A stretch of 64,000 nucleotides of DNA, taken from assembly GCA_963995525.1 (NCBI GenBank), contig OZ023206.1, positions 27,892,960 to 27,956,959 on the forward strand, given 5' to 3'. Both the position numbers and the translations under genes were made by a program. Positions 53,301 through 60,550 of this stretch are shown piece by piece; the stretch's first letter is position 1; the number at the start of each line of letters is the position of its first letter. The notes under the pieces are model-generated. The model ran no database searches, had not been told where the DNA came from, and worked only from the letters and a program-made list of their open reading frames with translations. Origin of the DNA: Escarpia spicata. Its lineage: Eukaryota; Annelida; Polychaeta; Sabellida; Siboglinidae.

Positions 53301-56300
53301 AGTATAAATGCATCACTGTATGTCAATTTTTGTCTAAATTTATAAATTGAATTGATAAATATTGGCAGTGTATTTAGGTTAAGTAGAGAAGTAGATTACA
53401 TACAGATGTATTATATATGAAGACGTTACCAGTTGTAATGTATTTCTGCCAGACACCATCGCTTGAAGGAGGCTGAATCCCCGGTCTATGACCCGGCATC
53501 AGGAAACCCTTTTGCGGAGCAGCCGTCCCCCTCCTATCTCGTTGAGTTATCAAAGTTGGCCATGGAGGCAGCACTGCAAGATCTCGATAAGTTCAGCAAT
53601 GCTCCTGATAGCATTGACGAGGATATGTGGCATCGCCTGTGCCATTACCGCAGGCTGAAGATCGAAAATGAGCATATGGTGAGTTAACTGTCTAAACAGG
53701 CTGTCTTGTACTTCTTCTTCTTCTTATGCTCTCACAGAGACATCTTATCTTCCCCCCTCAAATTGTCGGTACATTTCATTGAAAGCATGGTACCAAACAT
53801 TTCCGTTTTGGACCATGGATTGTGTTGCAGACAATGAGAGATATGAAAGACCCACCGAGTGTGACAGAGGGTGCACGATTCGTTCATGCGCAACCCGTGT
53901 CGAAGCCAGTTCCAGCTGCGACACATCAACCAGCCGTCTTAGTCATCATCGCAGAATTGGAATTGGAAGTGTTTATGAGACCCATGTATATAAAACAAAA
54001 CGATACCATTTTTGAAACAGAAATATAAACAGCTAATTATGAAATAATATATGTTAAGATAACAGATAATACATACGTGTGTTATTAACTAAAATGGACA
54101 AAATAAAAGTAGACCAATTAACGTATGGAATAATGAATTTACAATATCTTAAATGTGGATTAGCTGTCAGGTTGCTGTAGATAAACTAAAAAGGAGTGAG
54201 AGAGACTGCCACTAGGACTGTTGTTGGTTTCTCAAAACAGCAGGCCAGAAATAGAGGACACCATTGAACTGTTGAACTTTCTTCTGAGTACAACCTATTT
54301 CACATTCACAAACACTGTATACCTATAGAAATTTGTCACAGCCATGGGTAGCCTAGTGTCCCCTATCATCGCCTACCTGTGCTTGGAACATCTTGAGCAA
54401 GAGGTCATTGCCACAGCCCCTATCAACTGCAGACCTAGATTGTGGAAACGATTCATAGATGACATCTTAGATGTGGTATAGACAGGGATGACACAGCACC
54501 CAATCGACCAGTGTTGGCAAGTTGAACAGTGTCAAATTAAAAAACATCAAGGAAAATTAGGAGGAAAGATGCTAATATTTCTGGACACTTTGTTAGTGAG
54601 AAGAGAGTTAGGGGGAGGTGAAACAGCTAATCTTCTAGAAGATTACCAACACAAGACAATACCTCAGTGTTTCCTTACATTGTCCATTGCACCAGAAGAT
54701 TGGTGTGATTGTACATTACTAGACTGATGCGAACACTCTTTCAGTCACCCAATCTTGTATTGAATAGTCTTCCGGTCTTTCTAATATGGCCACCACGTCT
54801 CTTGCATGATGTACAACAGGTAATTCTAAACTTTGGATATGATTAGACGACATCCATTCAATAAAACACGACCTCTTCTAAAGCATGTTCAGTAATTGTA
54901 GACACACATATCTGACATGTTTATGATGTTTGCAGATGAAGCACAAGGTGCAAGTCCTGGCCGACATGCAAGTATTCCTCCAGAAGAGGTTTGATGAAGA
55001 CGAACAGCTTGGTGAAGACATCATTGATCTATGCAACACAATCTCCAAGTGAGTGGTCATGTCACATCATTGATCTGTACAAGACAATCACCAAGTGAGT
55101 GGTCATGGCACATCATTGATCTGTGCAACACAATCTCCAAGTGAGTGGTCATGGCACATCATTGATCTGTGCAACACAATCCCCAAGTTAGTGGTCATGT
55201 CACATCATTTATCTGTGCAACACAATCTCCAAGTGTGTGGTCATGTCACAGCATTGATCTGTGCAACACAATCCCCAAGTGAGTGATCATGGCACATCAT
55301 TGATCTGTGCAACACAATCTCCAAGTGAGTGGTCATGTCACATCATTGATCTGTGCAACACAATCCCCAAGTGAGTGGTCATGTCACATCATTGATCTGT
55401 GCAACACAATCTCCAAGTGAGTGGTCATGGCACATCATTGATCTGTGCAACACAATCCCCAAGTTAATGGTCATGTCACATCATTTATCTGTGCAACACA
55501 ATCTCCAAGTGTGTGGTCATGTCACAGCATTGATCTGTGCAACACAATCCCCAAGTGAGTGATCATGGCACATCATTGATCTGTGCAACACAATCTCCAA
55601 GTGAGTGGTCATGTCACATCATTGATCTGTGCAACACAATCTCCAAATGAGTGGTCATGGCACATTGATCTGTGCAACACAATCTCCAAGTGAGTGGTCA
55701 TGTCACATCATTGATCTGTACAACACAATCTCCAAGTAAGTGGTCATGTCACATCATTGATCTGTACAACACAATCTCCAAGTGAGTGGTCATGTCACAT
55801 CATTGATCTGTACAACACAATCTCCAAGTGAATGGTCATGTCACATCATTGATCTGTACAACACAATCTTCAAGTGAATGGTCATGTCATATCATTGATC
55901 TGTACAACACAATCTTCAAGTGAATGGTCATGTCACATCATTGATCTGCGAAACACAATCTCCAAGTGAGTGGTCATGTCATATCATTGATCTGCGAAAC
56001 ACAATCTCCAAGTAAGTGGTCATGTCACATCATTGATCTGTACAACACAATCTCCAAGTGAATGGTCATGTCACATCATTGATCTGCGAAACACAATCTC
56101 CAAGTAAGTGGTCATGTCACATCATTGATCTGTACAACACAATCTCCAAGTGAGTGGTCATGTCACATCATTGATCTGTACAACACAATCTCCAAGTGAA
56201 TGGTCATGTCACATCATTGATCTGTACAACACAATCTCCAAGTGAGTGGTCATGTCATATCATTGATCTGTACAACACAATCTTCAAGTGAATGGTCATG

Positions 56301-59300
56301 TCACATCATTGATCTGCGAAACACAATCTCCAAGTGAGTGGTCATGTCATATCATTCATCTGTGCAACACAATCTTCAAGTGAGTGGTCATGTCACATCA
56401 TTGATCTGCGCAACACAATCTCCAAGTGAGTGGTCATATCATATCATTGATCTGTACAACACAATCTCCAAGTGAGTGGTCATGTCACAGCATTGATCTG
56501 TGCAACACAATCCCCAAGTGAGTGGTCATGTCACATCATTGATCTGTGCAACACAATCTCCAAGTGAGTTGTCATGTCACAGCATTGATCTGTGCAACAT
56601 AATCTCCAAGTGTGTGGTCATGTCACATCATTGATCTGTGCAACACAATCTCCAAGTGAGTGGTCATGTCACATCATTGATTTGTACAATACAATCTCCA
56701 AGTGAGTGGTCATGTCACAGCATTGATCTGTGCAACACAATCCCCGAGTGAATGGTCATGTCACATCATTGATCTGTTCAACACTATCTCCAAGTGAGTT
56801 GTCATGTCACAGCATTGATCTGTGCAACATAATCTCCAAGTGTGTAGTCATGTCACATCGTTGATCTGTGCAACACAATCTCCAAGTGAGTGGTCATGTC
56901 ACATCATTGATCTGTGCAACACAATCTCCAAGTGAGTGGTCATGGCACATCATTGATCTGTGCAACACAATCCCCAAGTTAGTGGTAATGGCACATCATT
57001 GATCTGTGCAACACAATCCCCAAGTTAGTGGTCATGGCACATCATTGATCTGTGCAACACAATCCCCAAGTGAGTGGTTATGTCACATCATTGATCTGTG
57101 CAACACAATCTCCAAATGAGTGGTCATGTCACAGCATTGATCTGTGCAAAAAACTCCCATGAGTCGATTACTATATATTTAGCACCATCTTGTGCGGAAT
57201 TCTATTATCTGTAAACACAACTTGCAGTTCTAGGAAACGAATTACAAAAAGTTAAATGCAAATAACTAGGTGCACTCGTATCGTGGTGATTTTGTGACTG
57301 CGCTGCAAGGATTCGGAGTGCGTTTTTAAAAATGACAAGGTCAATCCAACATGGATTTGTATGACTCTATACAGAAGTTCAAGGTAAAAATATGGCATTT
57401 CAACTGAAAAAGTAGCAGGACTGCTCATCTTGAATAGAAGTTTGCCAATAAGTGTGTTATCTGCTTCAGACTGAAGGAAGACAAGCTAAGGTTTGTGTGT
57501 AACCTTGAGGTACAGCTTGTCCTGAAACAAGGCCAGGTGGAGTTAGACAACACCGCCTTCATCCCTGACTTCCAGAACAGCCTCCTCATCCACCGCAGTG
57601 TCATTGAGGACCTCAACGCAAAGATCAGGGTGAGGGGTCACTTGGTGTAACACATAAACAGACAAATACTTATTTACTTACTACTTATGTAATCTACTTA
57701 ATGTGGTGACATGATGATTCCACTGTCTTCTGTCTGTTGTTGTGGCAGCTAGACGACACTGGTCTCCCAATGAGGCCAGTGTCCCTCTGAATGGTGTCTC
57801 GTAGGGTCATGTTCGGGCGACCACTTCTCCGAGGACCCTTGGGTTCCCAAAGGAGAACTCAGATAGCAATTGAATACAAACATTATAAAACCAATATCTA
57901 AAAGACATTTTAAGAAAACTAACTTGAACGAGATTGACATCCAGCGTAAAATAAACAAATAGCCTGGGAGCGCAGCTAGTGTTGTGGTTAGCACATCCAC
58001 CTGGCATGCCAGCGCTCTGTGTTCGAAACCCTGACCGGGCAGGCATGATATTTGGTGTAAAAACCTGGCTCTCAACATTGTGTATCGCTCGTGACTCAGA
58101 GATCATGTGACTCGGAGATCACGATAATGTCGGTCCCGTCTCAATTTGGGATGTAAAAGAACCATTGAGGACGACAAGCACCCTGGCTGTGACCACCCTT
58201 AGTGCCAGCATATAAAGGTCGGTTTGGCGATAATGTTCTGAAAAAAGGCTGACTAGTTGAATGAGACCTCATAAGACCATTACATTGTAACCACGATAAT
58301 ACAGACTAGTCAGTTAATAGAACGTTGCCGAGAGCTGGAAACAACTAAAACGTGAACTAGAGCCTGTGACTTATCAAAAGTGCTATGTTGTGTGCAAATC
58401 TAACACTGTTGAGAATTAATTCTGATGTTGTTGGTGCTTGTACTTTATTAGTATTTGTATAAAGTCACAGATGGCCATTGCTTTCACCTGTGGTGAACAT
58501 ATCTTTTGTGATGTTGCAGAATCTTGGAGAACACAAGATTGCGAGTATGGAAGAGAGCAAGGACTTCCGCAAGGGAATCATCCAGTTGGAATGGTGAGTC
58601 ACTAAATATTGTGTAATTAACAAAACGTATCCAGCGGTTTTTCAAACACATGTGATTTTTACCGAACTGCTATATGCATTTTTCATATGCAGAGGAACTT
58701 TGTTAAACCCAGCAGTTTTATGTAATAAAGTAACACTACTTCGTTATTCATGAGTACTTTTCTAGTAACAAAGTAAAATTTCTACTAACTACTTTTACTT
58801 GTAACAAAGTAGTTTTATCTAAAGTAATACTACTTTTTACTTTGTTACTTTCATTTACTTTACGATATATATTTGTTGTTACATTTTGTTTGAACTACTT
58901 CACCTGGTGGTATTCTGCCCATCAATGACATTTCTTAAAACGCTTTTAATCACCAGGAGGATGCCATCGCCAGGTCAAAAGCTATTAATATTATCCATTC
59001 ACGGGCAAGTTTGTGATCGTATTTGCATACAAAGCTTTCTTCAGAAAGTAAACTCAACCTGAGACCACTTCTAATTGTTATAGTAATTATGGCGGATGCA
59101 AAAGCTATTGTTATAGAAAGGCAAGATTGTGTTGCTAGCGAATTAGAGTAAATAAATCTTTCCATTCTTCTTTTACATCTACTTTAACTTCAAGTTCCTT
59201 TTGAAAGTAGTTTTACTTTTTATTCAAGTAGGATTTCTAGAAGGTTCTTTTTGTTTTACTCAAGTAGTTCTGAGGTCTTTTACTTCTAGACAAATTAAAA

Positions 59301-60496
59301 CCACGCACTGTGGTCCACCGTGTATAAGTCTGGATTAATAAGTTGTCCAGGTAAACGAATCATGCACTTGGAAATTATGTTCCATTGAAATGATGTTCAG
59401 ATGCCAAGGTTCTTGGATTATCAAGGTCCAGGTGAACAAGATTTCACTGTAGAGAGTGGCTCATCAATACGAGTACTGTTATCACCTGTTTAGCGTAATC
59501 ACATGCATAAAGTCGCGAACAATTGTGCAAACCTTTAACTTGTCAGAAGGAATTATGTGAAATTTCGAAAAATAACAGTCTATTTTTTTTCTAATGGTTG
59601 ATAGATGAATAACTGAACATACATTGCAATGAGAGGTTTCTAATATTGCTGACAGGGAATACAAACGCATGACAATGGAGATGGTGGACCTACAGAATAA
59701 GATGAGAGACATCCAGAACATGAAAGTGACGCGTGAGATACAGTCGGTAGGTACCACTAGATGCTTGTGCATTTCTGTTTTCTTAATTAACTTCATTAAA
59801 CAACATTCTAGTTGCAGCATCATTAAGATTTAGCATGTTCCAATCTGGTTCCAGTATCAAAAAAGTAATAAGACAAATTGTGTTATTGTTAATCTTTTAA
59901 GTACTGTATGTAGATTTTTTCGACATATTTTTAATGTATATCAAAGGTACCACACATGCATAATTAATGTATAGGCATGTATACGTATGTAAGTTTGTAC
60001 ACACAAAGGCATATGCACACAGGATTCGTTGCATGCACACAAACACCCGCAGTATCATGAATACATGTGTAGTTTTAGAATTTCATATCATCCTCATTGG
60101 TAAGCTGGAGCCAGCGCGTAGAAGAGCCATTTTCATAAAAGTCGACTGTTCATTTGGGATGGTAGGGCAGCTCCATCAATATCAAGGTTTTCTAGGTGGT
60201 GCAAGTTTGTCTTTTTCCCTCTGTTTTTCTTGCCAAATGTGGGTGTCCACAAGATGCATATTGACATTCGTTCTTCTTTGTGGCAATAACAGAGACAAAA
60301 TAATTGGGGGTGTCTCATTCGAATCGAATCTTGCTATGTCCCGATAAAGTTCTTTGTTTGTTAGCGTGTTGCTCCAATGGACAGTTGACACCAGTGAAAT
60401 GATTTCTACCATTATACTAGTGTATAATTTAAATAATCTTTTCATTAATATTTTATTGTATATTTATTTATAACCTAACTCTCAAAATTTTTCAAT

Positions 60497-60550
<54 letters not shown>

